Below, in pieces: positions 1 through 11,200 of a DNA stretch of 64,000 bases. This DNA is from Acestrorhynchus altus. Its lineage: Eukaryota > Chordata > Actinopteri > Characiformes > Acestrorhynchidae. Positions within the stretch are counted from its first letter, which is position 1, and every line of letters starts with the position of its first letter. Below the pieces are notes generated by a model, which worked only from the letters and a program-made list of their open reading frames with translations, was not told where the DNA came from and searched no databases. The stretch is taken from positions 19,897,984-19,961,983 of the forward strand of contig CM067521.1 in assembly GCA_034509495.1 (NCBI GenBank), in the 5' to 3' direction. A program made the position numbers and the translations under genes.

Positions 1-150
1 TGTCAGACTGTATGCGGTGGAGACAAGCGTGCTCGGATACTGAACACTAAAGACTAAAGCTGCTTTCCTATAAGCAATGGTACAACATGAAAACTCATTA
101 ACTGCTGTATCTTTCACATTACCTTAGCAACAGACGCTGTTCCCACACTG

Positions 151-480
151 TTACACAGCTTGTAAAGTCATTATTTTGGGAGATATGCTCAACATAAAGA
201 CATCACAGATTCTACAAGATGTTAGAAACCTTCCTTTGAGATCCTGGGTGGTGATGGCATGGTTTCGCTTTGTGACGTGCATCCAAAGTCTGCCAAAAAA
301 CATTTCCCACACCCTTATGCCACCTCCAATAGTCTGGACTGTTGACACAAGGTCCACTGGGTTCATGGATTCATGCCGTTCAGGCCAAATTCTGACCCTA
401 CCGTCTGTGAGCCTCAGCAGAAATCCAGATTCATGTTTCTTCAGGCTGGAGCTTTGCAGTGTTGGTGAGCCTGTGATCAC
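151..480 (-). pseudogene. Tc1-like transposase remnant
   Basis: The minus strand reads HESGFLLRLTDGRVRIWPER, then HESMNPVDLVSTVQTIGGGI and WEMFF. This matches the middle of the Tc1/mariner transposase family common in fish: the SDES-type segment around the first catalytic Asp, then the GGGG.MVWG segment. The expected SDES is degraded to KHES, so the first catalytic Asp is lost, and VMVWG has become IRVWE. It is truncated on both sides. It lies in the intron upstream of the 639-800 exon and is antisense to suclg2. Confidence 0.75.
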
Positions 481-638
481 TGCAGCCTCAGCTTTATGTT
501 CTTGTCTGACGGGAGGGAATATTGATGGTCTGATGCTGTTGTTGTTTATCCTCCTCTAGGTTGAATGTGTTCGTGTTGTGTGTGAAATTCTAGTATTTTT
601 AATCGTTCTCTGTTTCTATTTCTCTTATGTTTCTGCAG

Positions 639-800
639 TTGTGTGCTTCGATGCCAAAATCAACTTTGATGACAACGCAGAATTCCGTCAAAAAGCCGTC
701 TTTGCCATGGACGACACTGCTGAAAGCGACCCCACAGAAACCGAAGCAGCCAAATATGACCTCAAATACATTGGCCTGGATGGCAACATTGCCTGTTTTG
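639..800 (+). CDS. suclg2: suclg2 coding exon (first in window): end of ATP-grasp region
   Basis: This exon encodes about 54 residues of the GDP-forming beta subunit of succinyl-CoA ligase. The mitochondrial matrix enzyme converts succinyl-CoA + GDP + Pi to succinate + CoA + GTP in the TCA cycle, as a heterodimer with SUCLG1. The visible segment begins VVCFDAKINFDD and ends KYIGLDGNIACF, which matches SUCLG2 and not the ATP-specific paralogue SUCLA2 (which has SYIALDGNIGCL there). From family knowledge, the Asp in FDAK corresponds to a Mg-nucleotide ligand of the ATP-grasp fold. The acceptor is a pyrimidine-rich stretch ending TTCTGCAG at 631-638. The exon starts in phase 1 (TT completes a Val codon) and ends in phase 1 with a single G before GT at 801. 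The donor GTGCAT is a poor match to GTRAGT, but the frame joins exactly to the next exon. No stop codon or frameshift is present. Confidence 0.95.
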
Positions 801-860
801 GTGCATTTCAACTTTTATTTGAAATGTTAAACAGGTGTAATTGTGTGTGTGTATGTTCAG

Positions 861-1385
861 TACATGCCAAAAGTTTGGACACACCTTCTCATTCCCGGTT
901 TTCTGGATTTTCATGACACTTTACATTGTAGATTCTCACTGAAGGTATCAAAACTATGAATGTGGAGTTTTGTACTCAACAAAAAAAAGGAAATAAATAA
1001 ATGAAAACATGCTTTATATTCTAGTTTCTTCAAAATAGCCACCCTTTGCTCTGATTACTGCTTTGCAAACTCTTGGAATTCTCTCAATGAGCTTCAAGAA
1101 GGAGTCACCTGAAATGGTTTTCCGACAGTCTTGCAGGATTTCCCAGAGGTGGCTCATTTGAGAGAACGCCAAGATTGTGCAAAGCAGTAATCAGAGCAAA
1201 GGGTGGCTATTTTGAAGAAACTAGAACATAAAACATGTTTTCAGTTATTTCACCTTTTTTTTAAGTACAAAACTCCACACTCATTCATAGTTTTGATGCC
1301 TTCAGTGAGAATCTACAATGTAAATAGTCATGAAAATCCAGAAAATGCATTGAATGAGAAGGCGTGTCCAAACTTTTGGCCTGTA
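861..1385. mobile_element. Non-autonomous Tc1/mariner fold-back element with ~225-bp TIRs
   Basis: The left end TACATGCCAAAAGTTTGGAC is mirrored by the reverse complement of GTCCAAACTTTTGGCCTGTA ending at 1385. TA dinucleotides stand at both outer edges, as expected for Tc1/mariner insertion. The arms (861-~1087 and ~1161-1385) stay complementary through the TTCAAAATAGCCACCCTTTG segment, leaving only ~75 bp between them and no transposase. The sequence resembles a Tc1 lineage widespread in fishes. It starts 60 bp after the exon ending at 800. Confidence 0.88.
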
Positions 1386-1389
1386 TTGT

Positions 1390-1655
1390 GTATATATATT
1401 GGCACACCTGCTCATTCATTGTTTCTTAAGAGTTTAGGCTTTCTCCTGAATTGAGAAGAGCATTAGTGAGGTCAGGGTGTCTGATGATCATCACTTCACC
1501 AAGTTATCCCAGAAGTATTGGACAGAGCAGCATCATTCCAGAGAATACAGTTCCACTGCACCACAGCTTCATTCTCGGGGATTTTATACCCTTCTAACCC
1601 ACACCTAGGATTGGGCACAGGGACAAAAGGTTCATGTTTATCTTCTCCAAAGCGC
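1390..1655 (+). repeat. MITE family 2, partial copy
   Basis: It carries the family hallmarks in order: GGCACACCTGCTCATTCATT, AAGAGCATTAGTGAGGTCAG, CCCAGAAGTATTGGACAGAG, ACAGTTCCACTGC, and a degraded GGTTCATGTTTATC. Full copies begin TGGACAAAAGTATTGGG and end near TTTGGACATAAAGTG. It abuts the Tc1 fold-back element. Confidence 0.75.
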
Positions 1656-2684
1656 TGTGTGTGCGAATTTTGTTCTAACTTTGGAACATTTCAAAATGTC
1701 CATTCATTGTAAATCTGTTAGATGTTCTGAACAGAGAATTAAATACTGAATCCCATTCAGCCCTATAACAAGTCTATCCTGAAATAGCCATACAATCACA
1801 CTATGGGACACTGTTTCTTCCTGTGGAAGTGGGGATGATGGCCTACTTTGAGATGCTCATCGTAAGTGAAGTGGTTCAATTAAAAAGCTGGAGCTTGTTT
1901 AAAAGTGCATTAGTTGTAAATAAGATCTATTTTAGCTGATATTCACGATTTCAGTATAGATAGTGGAAAAGACGTGGTATCATGTCCTCTCTGAAGGGAA
2001 GTGTATGTGCTGAAATACATCTTTAAAGTGAAGAATAACGCATCGCCTGATATCCGTTGATCATATGGTGACGAACCTGCCAGCCGGGCCTCTCTGGATG
2101 AGAGTAAGAAACACTCGTTCTAACAAGCTGAGATATCCTCCATACAGAAAGTAAGAGATTGCAGATTGCAGAGCTGCAGTCCTTTATGAAGTGAAGAGAG
2201 AGTGATAAAGACACAGTTGGGGCGTCGTTATCTCCGGTTTCACGGCGGCTTATCTTGGAGGGCTTTATTTTGATCTTATTGGAATTATTGGACTTTGTGA
2301 AAGTGTAACCACATGGGCTTTATTCCAGTCAGATGCTTAAGCAGCTATCTAACAGCTCTTGATGGGACCTGACAGAAGCAGTGGTTTCCAATTAGCGAGA
2401 AACCTCCGGAAAAGGAGACTGTTGAGACGGAGCGATGGTTGGAGTTGTCATTAGAACGGCATCTTTTTTTTTTTTTTTTAAATAAGAATTTTTAACTTGA
2501 CTTTTTACACCCTTAGACTAGGAGGCTAGGCCATTGACACTGCCCATAGTCAGAGTTTATCAGAGCAGGAATATGAATAGAATAGTTCATAAATTCATAG
2601 AATAATTCATTATTTGGAGGTATTGTATCTCTGCTGTATGAAATTTACCAAGAGCTTGCATAGCTATTAGCCACCAGCAGTGAC
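1656..2684. other. Intron sequence without recognised elements
   Basis: No exon, RNA gene or recognisable transposon was found. The only simple sequence is a short T-run near 2465-2479. Confidence 0.5.
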
Positions 2685-3460
2685 AGGCTGATGGGATGGA
2701 TGGGTTGAGTGATGGGATGGATGGGTTGACTGATGGGATGACTGATGGGATGGAGGGATGGACTGACTGACGGATGGATGGGATGGATGGGCTGACGGAT
2801 GGATGGGATGGATGGAAGGACTGATGGGATGGATGGACATATGGGTTGACTGATGGGATGGGTTGACTGATGGGATGGTTGGATGGGTAGACTGGGATGG
2901 ATGGATGGGTAGACTGGGATGGGTGGACTGGGATGGATGGATGGATAGATGGGTTGGCTGATGGGATGACTGATGGGATGGATTGATGGGTTGTCTGATG
3001 GGATGACTGATGGGATGGATCGATGGGTTGTCTGATCGGATGGATGGACGGACTGATGGGATGGATGGATGAGTTGACTGATGGGATGGATGGATGAGTT
3101 GACTGATGGGATGGATGGATGAGTTGACGGATGGGATGAATGGGTTGACTGATGGGACTGATGGGTTGACTTATGGGATGCATGGACTGATGGGATGGAT
3201 GGATGGATGGGTTGACTGATGGGATGGATGGATGGGTTGACTGATGGGATGGATGGATGGATGAGTTGACTGATGGGATGGATGGACTGATGGGTTGGAT
3301 GGATGGGTTGAATGATGGGATGGATGGATTAGATGGATGGATGGGTTGAATGATGGGATGGATGGATTAGATGGATGGATGGGTTGAATGATGGGCTGGA
3401 TGGATGGACGTATGGATGTATGAATGGATGGATGAACGGATGGGTTGACTGACAGGTGGA
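2685..3460. repeat. GATGGATGGG-type degenerate minisatellite
   Basis: About 770 bp built from GATG/GGAT tetramers with a recurring higher-order block of the form GATGGGTTGACTGATGGGAT. Short variants (GACGGACTGATGG, GTAGACTGGGATGG) alternate with it. A small outlier of GATGGATG units recurs at 3551-3600. The minus-strand reading frames made of Pro/Ser/Ile/His/Gln repeats are products of the 4-bp motif and are not genes. Confidence 0.93.
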
Positions 3461-3607
3461 CAGATGTGTCGGGCAAGACCTCTGCAGAGACTTGTGTTTT
3501 GTTCATAGAGTAAAGAAGCTGTGGAGAATACCTCCATGGGTAGTCCATGCGTTCATGGATGGATGAGGGACAAGTCATTTGACGGATGGATGGCTCCATG
3601 CATCCAT

Positions 3608-4385
3608 TACACCAGGGGTCATCAACCCTGCTCCTGGAAAGCTACCTTCCAACAGGTTTTAACTTCAAATCTAAAGTCTGCAGGAATGTAGCCCTCCAGG
3701 AGCAGGCTTGGCGAGCCCTGCACTACACTGACGGAGTAAAGTTTATTTGTCTAAAGCAGGGGCCTGAAAGCAAGAGCAGATTGAAGGCACTGAATGACTG
3801 TCTTTTGAATTTCTACAGAGCAGAACGACAGGCTGTATTTTGTGTAGAGATGGCGTGTAATTATTGATGGGTATCAGAATGTTGCAGAAATATTTGGCTG
3901 GCATGCAAGACTTCAGTATCGCTGTCTGAGTATAAGAAGCTAGTGCCATCTCCAATTTTGCTAATATTTATAGACGCTCACAATGGTTCCCTAGTTCCTT
4001 TAAAACTTGTGACAGCTGCTAAATCGAGTTTTCCTTTATTGAGGCTGTTTTCAGGATCGCTTGCCAAGCGGCCGTGTTCATGCTGAGGAGCAGAACCAGA
4101 GCTGGATTGTAGCTGCAGGAAAACACTCGAGCATCTGGCTCCACTACAGCTTGGAGTAATGAGGCAGACTCAATGGGCCAGCTATAACACCACAACTACA
4201 GCTGATGTTCAGAACACCTTCAGTCTAATTCGCTGATATGTCCGACTGCCTGGCTGAGTTTTCAATGCAGTGATCTTCTCATACAGTGGAGAAGAGCATC
4301 TTGCTTGTGGTGGATCACAGTGAGTTGTAACAGGAGGAATTCAACCTATTTTCCAAAACCCCACATGAGGTGGTGTACTCAAAAC
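3608..4385. other. Intron sequence without recognised elements
   Basis: Mostly unique AT/GC-balanced sequence. CACCAGGGGTCATCAACCCT and GCTCCTGGAAAGCTACCTTC near 3610-3650 resemble a common fish interspersed repeat, and a related segment occurs at ~10920-11085 (TGGAGAACTACTTTCCTG, GAACCTAATGGAAGG). No gene is seen. Confidence 0.4.
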
Positions 4386-4389
4386 TTTT

Positions 4390-4557
4390 TGGTGCAATAT
4401 CTTTGAGGCACACCTCACTAAGCAGTGCTCCAAAATATAGCAGAAACGGAGGCAGTTATTCCAACAAAAACAGGTCAAACTCTTTCAAACCCATAATTTC
4501 AGAAGAAAAAAAATGAATGAGCAGGTGTCCCAATACTTTTGTCAATTCAGTCTGTTT
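4390..4557 (-). repeat. MITE family 2, partial inverted copy
   Basis: It reads in the opposite sense to the 1390 copy: CAGTGCTCCAAAATATAGCA, ..ATTCCAACAAAAACAGG, TTTCAGAAG, and the terminal AATGAGCAGGTGTCCCAATA followed by CTTTTGTC. It ends ~70 bp before the exon at 4628. Confidence 0.7.
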
Positions 4558-4627
4558 TAGCCTAGCTGAAAACGTCATATGAACACATTCTTGAGGTCAC
4601 AGATCATATTCATACCTGTTGTTACAG

Positions 4628-4770
4628 TCAATGGTGCCGGCCTGGCTATGGCAACCTGCGACATCATTGACCTGCATGGTGGGAAACCAGCTAACTTCCT
4701 GGACCTTGGAGGAGGGGTGAAGGAGAACCAGGTGTATGCGGCCTTCAAACTGCTGACTGCTGATCCGAAG
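4628..4770 (+). CDS. suclg2: suclg2 coding exon (second in window): start of CoA-ligase domain
   Basis: This exon encodes 48 codons including the split Val. It starts VNGAGLAMATCDII and carries the glycine-rich GGKPANFLDLGGGVKE segment, ending LLTADPK. It spans the link from the ATP-grasp fold to the C-terminal flavodoxin-like CoA-ligase domain, which contacts the alpha subunit. Residues such as LGGGVKENQVYAAFKLLTAD fit SUCLG2; SUCLA2 has VGGGA followed by a different helix. The acceptor is TTGTTACAG ending at 4627, and the donor is a strong GTAAGA at 4771. Length 143 plus the G carried over gives a multiple of three, so the exon ends in phase 0. Conservation is high and no lesions are seen. 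Confidence 0.95.
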
Positions 4771-4824
4771 GTAAGAACTCATACTGGATCTAAAGCTGGG
4801 ATTAAGCATTTCTGCATCACTCCC

Positions 4825-5075
4825 TCACACCCACTCGTGGTTTGGGGATGAAAAGACACTTTCGTAGCAGTGGTCAGCCACCTCATCATGGAGAAATTTG
4901 GGTGCCTTGCTCAAGGAAGGTTCATTGAAACCTTGTTGAGACTTTGTTGGGGGAGTAGACATCTCCATTCCTCCACCCCTCCCTCCCTCCACTCCAACTT
5001 CCTGCCAGTCCAGGGAATTGAACTGGCAGCCTTCCATTCTCAATCTCACTTCCATAATCCTTACACCACAGCTGT
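4825..5075 (-). mobile_element. tRNA-derived SINE-like element
   Basis: The reverse complement begins GACAGCTGTGGTGTAAGGAT (box-A-like) and, ~45 bp later, has CCAGTTCAATTCCCTGG, a close match to the Pol III box B (GGTTCRANTCC). It then reads through to GCCTTGAGCAAGGCACC-type sequence. Three other segments (37880-38105, 50280-50460, 51535-51605) share this organisation. It starts only 55 bp after the exon ending at 4770 and is antisense to suclg2. Confidence 0.6.
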
Positions 5076-5079
5076 CAAA

Positions 5080-6595
5080 TTTCCCACTTTTACTTTAAGA
5101 GCTGTGGATAGTGGAGAAGTGGAGCTGGACCAAGGAGGAGATGAAGGTGTTTTTAAATGGAGTGCAGACACTTTTTAGCTCCAACTAAATGGAACAAGTT
5201 CCTGCAGGACTATTGAACAGCACTGATGTTTGGTTACGATTGTCAGTCAAAGCATTGGTTGGTGTTTGTATGTTGCCAGTGGCACCTGTGATTGGGTAGG
5301 ATCTGCATGTTATGCAGCCAATGAACACTCGGCTCTTGGAGCAGGAGTCTAAGCAACTTTGAGAAGAACCAGATTGTGATGTATGGAAGACTGGAAGGTC
5401 AGAATATCTCCAGGACATCAGATGCATCTTGTGCAGTGTTCCTGGTACACACTGTTCCGTCCCAAACAAAAGTGCTCCAAGAAAGGACATCGACAGGGTC
5501 ATGATGGTCATGGAGGCCCCACCTCCTAGCTTCTTGCATGTCTTGGTGTTCGAGATACCACAGGACACCTTTAGAGGTCTTGTGGAATCCATGCCTCGAT
5601 GAGTCTGATGTTTTGGCAGCAGAAAGGTCAGTATTGGTCAGGGCATTCTAGTGGCTGATGTAAGCTCAAATTCATCGCTGCTACTTTTCATCACAGACAG
5701 GAGTCTTCATCACCTTCACACTCGCCACACACACACTCCTGAACCGTGCAATCATAAACATTCAGCCCCCCCCACCCCCACACACAGACCCACTCTTCCT
5801 CCACTGATTGTGAGCGTCAGAAAGCCAGCTCTTTCTTCCCCGCGGAAACCACGCTGGAGCATCCTGCTCTCAGGGTGCCAGTAATCCGAGGTGTGATGAG
5901 ATACAGCGCTGCTAATCATTTGTTTACCTTCGCCCCTGATCATGTGTGTCAATATGCGGCGGGTTCTGCTTTTCTGCAGCATCTGTTTGCGTTCGGGGGG
6001 CCGCGCTGACATCTCTTTTACAGGCGTGCGAATTACAGCGGGTTTTAATGCTGAGGAAGCGTGTCCTTCCACTGCTCTCCTAAAAGAGATGAATTTTAAA
6101 GATGCTCAAGTCCAGGAACTCTCGGCAGCTGATATATTGTTCTGCTCGAAGATTGTGGAGTGTTGGTTATTCCTTGTCATGCGTGAATTCATCACGGTGT
6201 TCCTGCAGGGGAGAAAAGAGGCCTGAACAGGAGGGGGCATTTTTGGATGGTGTTCCTCCTGCCCTGTCCGCAGCATCACACTCATCCATTATTCTGTCAG
6301 TCCAGTCAGTAATAAAGATTAATGCTGCTGGACATCCGGCCAGGTTTTAATCACAGTGCTAAACAGAGCCATTGCGAGGCTGGAAGTGACATGTGATGTG
6401 TGTCTGTCTAGGCCTGTGTGTGTTTCGTTATGAAAGGACCTGTGGTCTGATGTGAGATCAGTATATGTGAGAAGGTATATCTGCCCTTTCCCGTCCATCT
6501 GTTTCTCCTTTTTTCTGTCTCTCTCACTCACTCTCTTTCATTCTCTTGCTCTCCATCTCCACCTCCTTATTTCTACATTCACTGTTCATTGTATC
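5080..6595. other. Intron sequence without recognised elements
   Basis: No exon or known element is seen. 5690-5820 is rich in CA and C runs, and 6500-6560 is CT-rich. Confidence 0.45.
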
Positions 6596-6599
6596 AGCT

Positions 6600-7030
6600 C
6601 TTCTTACTACACAGGAGCACTTTGCAGTTCTATAATTCCAGACTATTGTCCATCTGTTTCTCCACATACTTTATTCTCCTCCTTTCACCCTGTTCTTCAA
6701 TGCTCAGGACCCCACAGGACCACCACAGAGCAGATATTATTTGGGTGGTGGGTCAGTCTCAGTGCTGCAGTGACACTGACACGGTGGTGGTGTGTTAGGG
6801 TGTGTTGTGCGGATCAGACACAGCGGTGCTGCTGGAGGGTTTAAACCCCTCACTGACCGGACTGACAGTAGTTGACTATCTGCGTCCTGTGAGCTCTGAT
6901 GAAGGACTAGAGGATGACCAACACAAACTGCAGAAACAGGTGAGCTTCTGACGCTGACTTTACATCAACAAGGCGGAGCAAGTACGTGGGAGTGTCTAAT
7001 AGAGTGGACAGTGAGTGGACACAGTGCTTG
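6600..7030 (+). repeat. Palindromic MITE family 1, long copy
   Basis: It contains GGACCCCACAGGACCACCAC, GTGGTGGGTCAGTCTCAGTG, CTGCAGTGACACTGACACGG, a CAGACACAGCGGTGCTGCTG block, GGACTAGAGGATGACCAACA and TGTCTAATAGAGTGGACAGT. The same modules recur, in either orientation, at 7930, 13025, 28738, 43630, 46000, 47780 and 58330. Full copies are long imperfect palindromes; no coding capacity is seen. Confidence 0.8.
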
Positions 7031-7309
7031 AATGTAGGCGGCTCTCTTCAGGATTCAGTTCTTGTTTAGGGACTTGATTAAAGATGTAATCAGTATATTA
7101 TGTAACAGAGTTTGTGTTATTGTTTCGGTGTTGATGATCAGTGGGATTTGATCTCAGTCAGACCTGCATGCATTTATTGAGGTTTTCTTTGGGGGGAAAA
7201 GAACTTCAGTAGGATACTTGTCCCCATCTAGTGTGGTCATGATGACCATACAGCACAGGGGCCAGTAAGATATCAGATTCTCACTGGGTCATCATTCTTC
7301 TCCCTTATC

Positions 7310-7440
7310 TGTGGTCTCTCTCTCATTTTCACTCTCGCTCACACTTTTATGTGTGTGTCTCTCTCTTTCATTCTCTCTGTCTCTCGTGGCCTCTCGCCCC
7401 CCCCCCTTCTCTCCCTCTCACTCTCTCTCTCTCTCTCCAT
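7310..7440. repeat. CT-rich microsatellite
   Basis: Interrupted CT repeats with a C9 run (7397-7405). Confidence 0.85.
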
Positions 7441-7929
7441 TTGCATATCACAGGAGTGTTGTGTGCCACCTCTGCTCTGTGCTGGGAATTTTAATGGAGT
7501 TGTTCATTATTCCATCTCTAACAGAATCAAATTCATAATCATCTGCCTTTGCTTTCCTCCTAACTTCCCTCAGCTCCTTAACTTCATTACCACTTTTTCC
7601 CGAAACGTTTCAGTGTCCCGTTCTCTCGTTAAGCTCCGCACTGGCTGAGATCCTCGTTTGATTGGACTGCAGTTTGTATTCTTCTGCTGCATTTCCAAAA
7701 TAATGATCGATTTATGTGTTTAGTGTCGTGGCGGAGACTGATTCCACAGCCATTACCGTCCTGCTTTTCCCACGTTCGAGACATTTTTCTGACATAATGT
7801 GAATCTGGCAGTTGTTCTTTACGTTGTGTCAGAATTGATGAATGGCCCAATATATATGCTCCAAATGACTTGGAATTAACTCTTTTTACATTGACGTCCA
7901 TTGAATTTTACGTAGGATTTTTCCCTCAG

Positions 7930-8250
7930 TGTCACTGCTGGACTGAGAATAGTCCACCAACAGTGTCCTGTGGGCAGGTCAACACATACTGTGGGGTCTA
8001 TTGGTGGATCTTATCCACTCATACCAGTGCAACACACACTCGCTCATCACCACCATATTAGTGTCTCTGCAGTGCTGACAGTGACCCACCACCCACATAA
8101 TACCTGCTCAGTAGTGGTCCTGTGGGGTCCTAGTTGTTGAAGAACAGGGTGTAAGGAAGTTAACGGTGTGCAGAGCAACAGATGGACTACAGTCTGGAGT
8201 TGTAAGCGCTCCTGTATGGTCAGTCGAGTCTATTAAACTGGACAATGAAG
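7930..8250 (-). repeat. Palindromic MITE family 1, right-arm copy
   Basis: It starts TGCTGGACTGAGAATAGTCC, passes CTGCAGTGCTGACAGTGACC and CTGTGGGGTCCTAG, and ends with GGACTACAGTCTGGAGTTGT and TCCTGTATGGTCAG. It is the right half of the palindrome seen whole at 46000-46680. Confidence 0.75.
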
Positions 8251-8352
8251 TGGTCATAATGTGGTCATGGTTGATCGGTGTAATGAATCACTTTATTATG
8301 AAGCAGAGTGAATCTGACTCCATTCAGAAACACAGAACACCTCTTTTTATTC

Positions 8353-8353
8353 A

Positions 8354-8400
<47 letters not shown>

Positions 8401-8868
8401 GATGTCTTTATTGTCTGTTGTTTGTAAAGTCTCTGTGTGGATTATTGGATCCTCCTCATTGGTTTCCTTTGATGTGAGAAATCCTGTTGGGTCCTCATCT
8501 CTGCTTCTTGCCGTCACACACTCTCAGGGGCACACTGTCTGACTGCTGCTGTGGGTCCGTCTGTCTGTTTGTCTGGATATTTCCATGTGTTTTCATGTGT
8601 TTGAACCTAAAATAAACATTATAAGTTTTATAGTTTTGCAGTTGAACGCATTGAACTCTCTATATTGCACGCATGCGTGTGTGTGTGTGTGTTTGTGAGT
8701 GTGTGTGTGTGTTTGTGTGCGTGCGTGCATGTGTCAGTATAAGCCGTAGCGGGAGTATTGGAGGAATAGGCAGATGGATAGAGGTTAAAGAGAGAGCAGA
8801 AGTTCTACAGCTCCGTCAAGAGCCGTGTGGTGTACTACTCTCTTCATTACCAACCATACTGATACTGT

Positions 8869-8914
<46 letters not shown>
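8353..8914. repeat. Microsatellite cluster: (CT)n, (TG)n, (AC)n
   Basis: CT repeats at 8355-8401, an interrupted TG repeat at 8675-8730 and a pure AC repeat at 8871-8914, separated by unremarkable sequence. Confidence 0.9.
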
Positions 8915-8918
<4 letters not shown>

Positions 8919-8939
8919 TTCACATCTCTACAATAAACA

Positions 8940-11080
8940 CCTACAGCCTCTCCAGCCCAGCAAGCCCCCCCACTTCATCATTTGTCTCTATAAGTACATA
9001 TGGACCCCAGTGCCCTTGTCATTGTGGCTTTGATGGTGCCATTAGTTTGTAATGATTCCACACCCCCGACACACACCCCCCTCGTTCCCTACGGACCCTC
9101 ATTTCCCATTTGTCCCGAACAGGCAATAAGGCCTGTTCCAATCTCAGCGCCCCGACGCGGCCGCCTGCAGTAATAGAGCTCATTTCCCCAGCGTCTGACC
9201 ACCCAGCCTACACTCATACACTCGCTCACACACTCGCTGCTAAGTGGGATTGACAGGACAACATGGCCGAGCAGCTTTACATCAGCTGGGTCCAACCTGG
9301 GGTCAGATGTTTAGGCCAGTTTTGGGTTTGAAAGATTCACGTTCAGTCTGTTTCGGGGAAATGGATCTCTGAGACTAGTGTTTACTCTGCAGATGTTTGT
9401 AGAAAGAGAGATACAAATGGTTGAGTATTGCTTTGAACGCAATAACTTTAACACTCGTTTAATGTGAGCTGAGTAGGAGGCGAGCCGTACCTGAGCGTTT
9501 GGTTGGTTTATTGTTTGTGTTTTCGGTGTGTTTCTAACAGACTACCAGTTTTAGCAGAACAGTTTTGGCAAATTACATCTCCTCACACTATCACAAACAA
9601 CTGTGTTCATGAAGGCAGCTTTATAGCTGAAGGAAAAAAAAAAACATGGCCTCACTTTTGCATAAAAAGCCAAAAACAATACTTTTCACATAAAAACGTT
9701 TAAACATTTAAATTTAATTTGGTCAATTTTGCAGCATTTCTCCAGCCATCATGAAATTTTTAACTTAATGGACGGAACATTTACCAATTTCAGTCAAAAA
9801 CAAGTTATGAAAAGGTTTTATATAATTAAATAATTAAATTTAATAAAAATATTTACATTCTGTTGAGTGTGTATGCATGTGTATGCACAGCAAGTCGCTG
9901 TCCAATGAAAAACATGCATCTTCAAAATCACAACTTTACAGGAAAATTTGTGAATGGAAGTTAATGCAAAATGAGCTTTAGTAAATGTAGAGAATTTCTT
10001 TGGACCGATACATCCAAATGTATTCACACAGTGTGCAGAGCATCAGCAGGGTTCAGGATTTGTGTAAAAATTTGTTTATTTTAAAATATTGGAGGAATAA
10101 ACAAACTGTGGTACAAAAAAGGTTAAGGCACATCTTTTAGGCTACATTTTAGTTGTAAAACACGTTGTAAAATACGTTGTGTTTGTAACTCACTTATTCA
10201 CTTATTATATCTCAGGCTGACGAGTCTCCACTAGGGGCACTGTTGGTACTCAAATACATTGTGATGTCATTATTTTTCCCCCATGATCTTCATATTTGAG
10301 CAAATGTTTCACCTAGACTACATATAGCATTTGTACAGGAAAGTCAGCCGTGATTTCAGTTGTATCTCATGTTCAGATGTCTTCCAGATGGATCAGAGGA
10401 CTTGATCTTGTGGAGCAGTTTGAGGAATGTAATCTGATTCATTAAACTCTATTTATGCTTGCTGTGTATTTGCACTTTTGAATAACCCTGCTTATCCCTA
10501 CTTCAGCTCTGTGTTTAAAGAAGGGGTTTATTGTTTTTTGTCTCATATTTGTTTTGGATTTCTACAGTGGAACAGCCGGGGATTCGTTTTTTTTAATGAA
10601 TTATGTTTGGTTTTTGGTTAAAGCAGATGCTTCCTTGATGTCCTGAAAGTAAAAAAAAAACGAGAAGAAATGATGTTAGTCATGGAGTTTTATTTGTTGG
10701 ACCACCTGTTAAGGTGTTCTGGTATAGGCTTTGTTTTTCACAACAATAGAGACGCTGTTGGTCTAGTAATTGTTTAATTATTTTCCTGCAGCCAGTCTTG
10801 CTCTGGAATAGTTTTGTTGAAAGTGTTCTTTAGTTGCAGATCTTAGGTGGGTCTGAGGCTTTTACAGCAAACCTGAGAATCCATGCAGCTCTTGTGCCCC
10901 CTCTTATCAACGTCCAAACACTGAGCCTGGAGAACTACTTTCCTGTAGACTTTAGAGTCAACCTTAATCCACCTCACCTGATCCAGGTGTGATAGATGTC
11001 CAAAGAGATGTCCAAGGGTGTGATAGATTTGGGTTGGAGTTGGAACCTAATGGAAGGTAACTCTCCAGGAGCTGGGTTGG
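8940..11080. other. Intron sequence, mostly unique, with one short repeat
   Basis: 9700-9850 is very AT-rich. 9890-9970 (CTGTCCAATGAAAAACATGC, then TTTACAGG) belongs to a three-copy family also seen at 24960-25160 and 51885-52175. No coding exon is recognised. Confidence 0.45.
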
Positions 11081-11084
11081 TGAC

Positions 11085-11200
11085 CCCCATTGTAATGAAT
11101 GCATTCAGCAACATTCAGCACCCATTGCTGATGGAGATGTGCAAATGCACACTTGGAAAAATAGCAGAGAAACATGAACCTGTGGCCACCATGTCTGTCC
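11085..11200 (-). repeat. MITE family 2 fragment
   Basis: It shows AATGCATTCAGCAACATTCA, CCCATTGCTGATGGAGATGT, GCAAATGCACAC and a final ACATGAACCTGTGGCCACCA. These are the right-hand modules in inverted order relative to the 22540 copy. Confidence 0.65.

Noticed and set aside
801..916. Read-through extension of exon 639-800 to a stop at 914-916
   Set aside because: The protein leaves SUCLG2 similarity exactly at 800, and the phase-1 join to 4628 restores it; extension would need intron retention.
2587..3599. Two long minus-strand open frames rich in Pro, Ser, Ile, His and Gln
   Set aside because: They are translations of the GATG-based minisatellite, which lacks stop codons in that frame; no domain, no splice structure.
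5185..5592. 135-codon minus-strand open frame in non-repetitive DNA
   Set aside because: No recognised domain, no splice or start context, and length within chance for 40 kb of intron.
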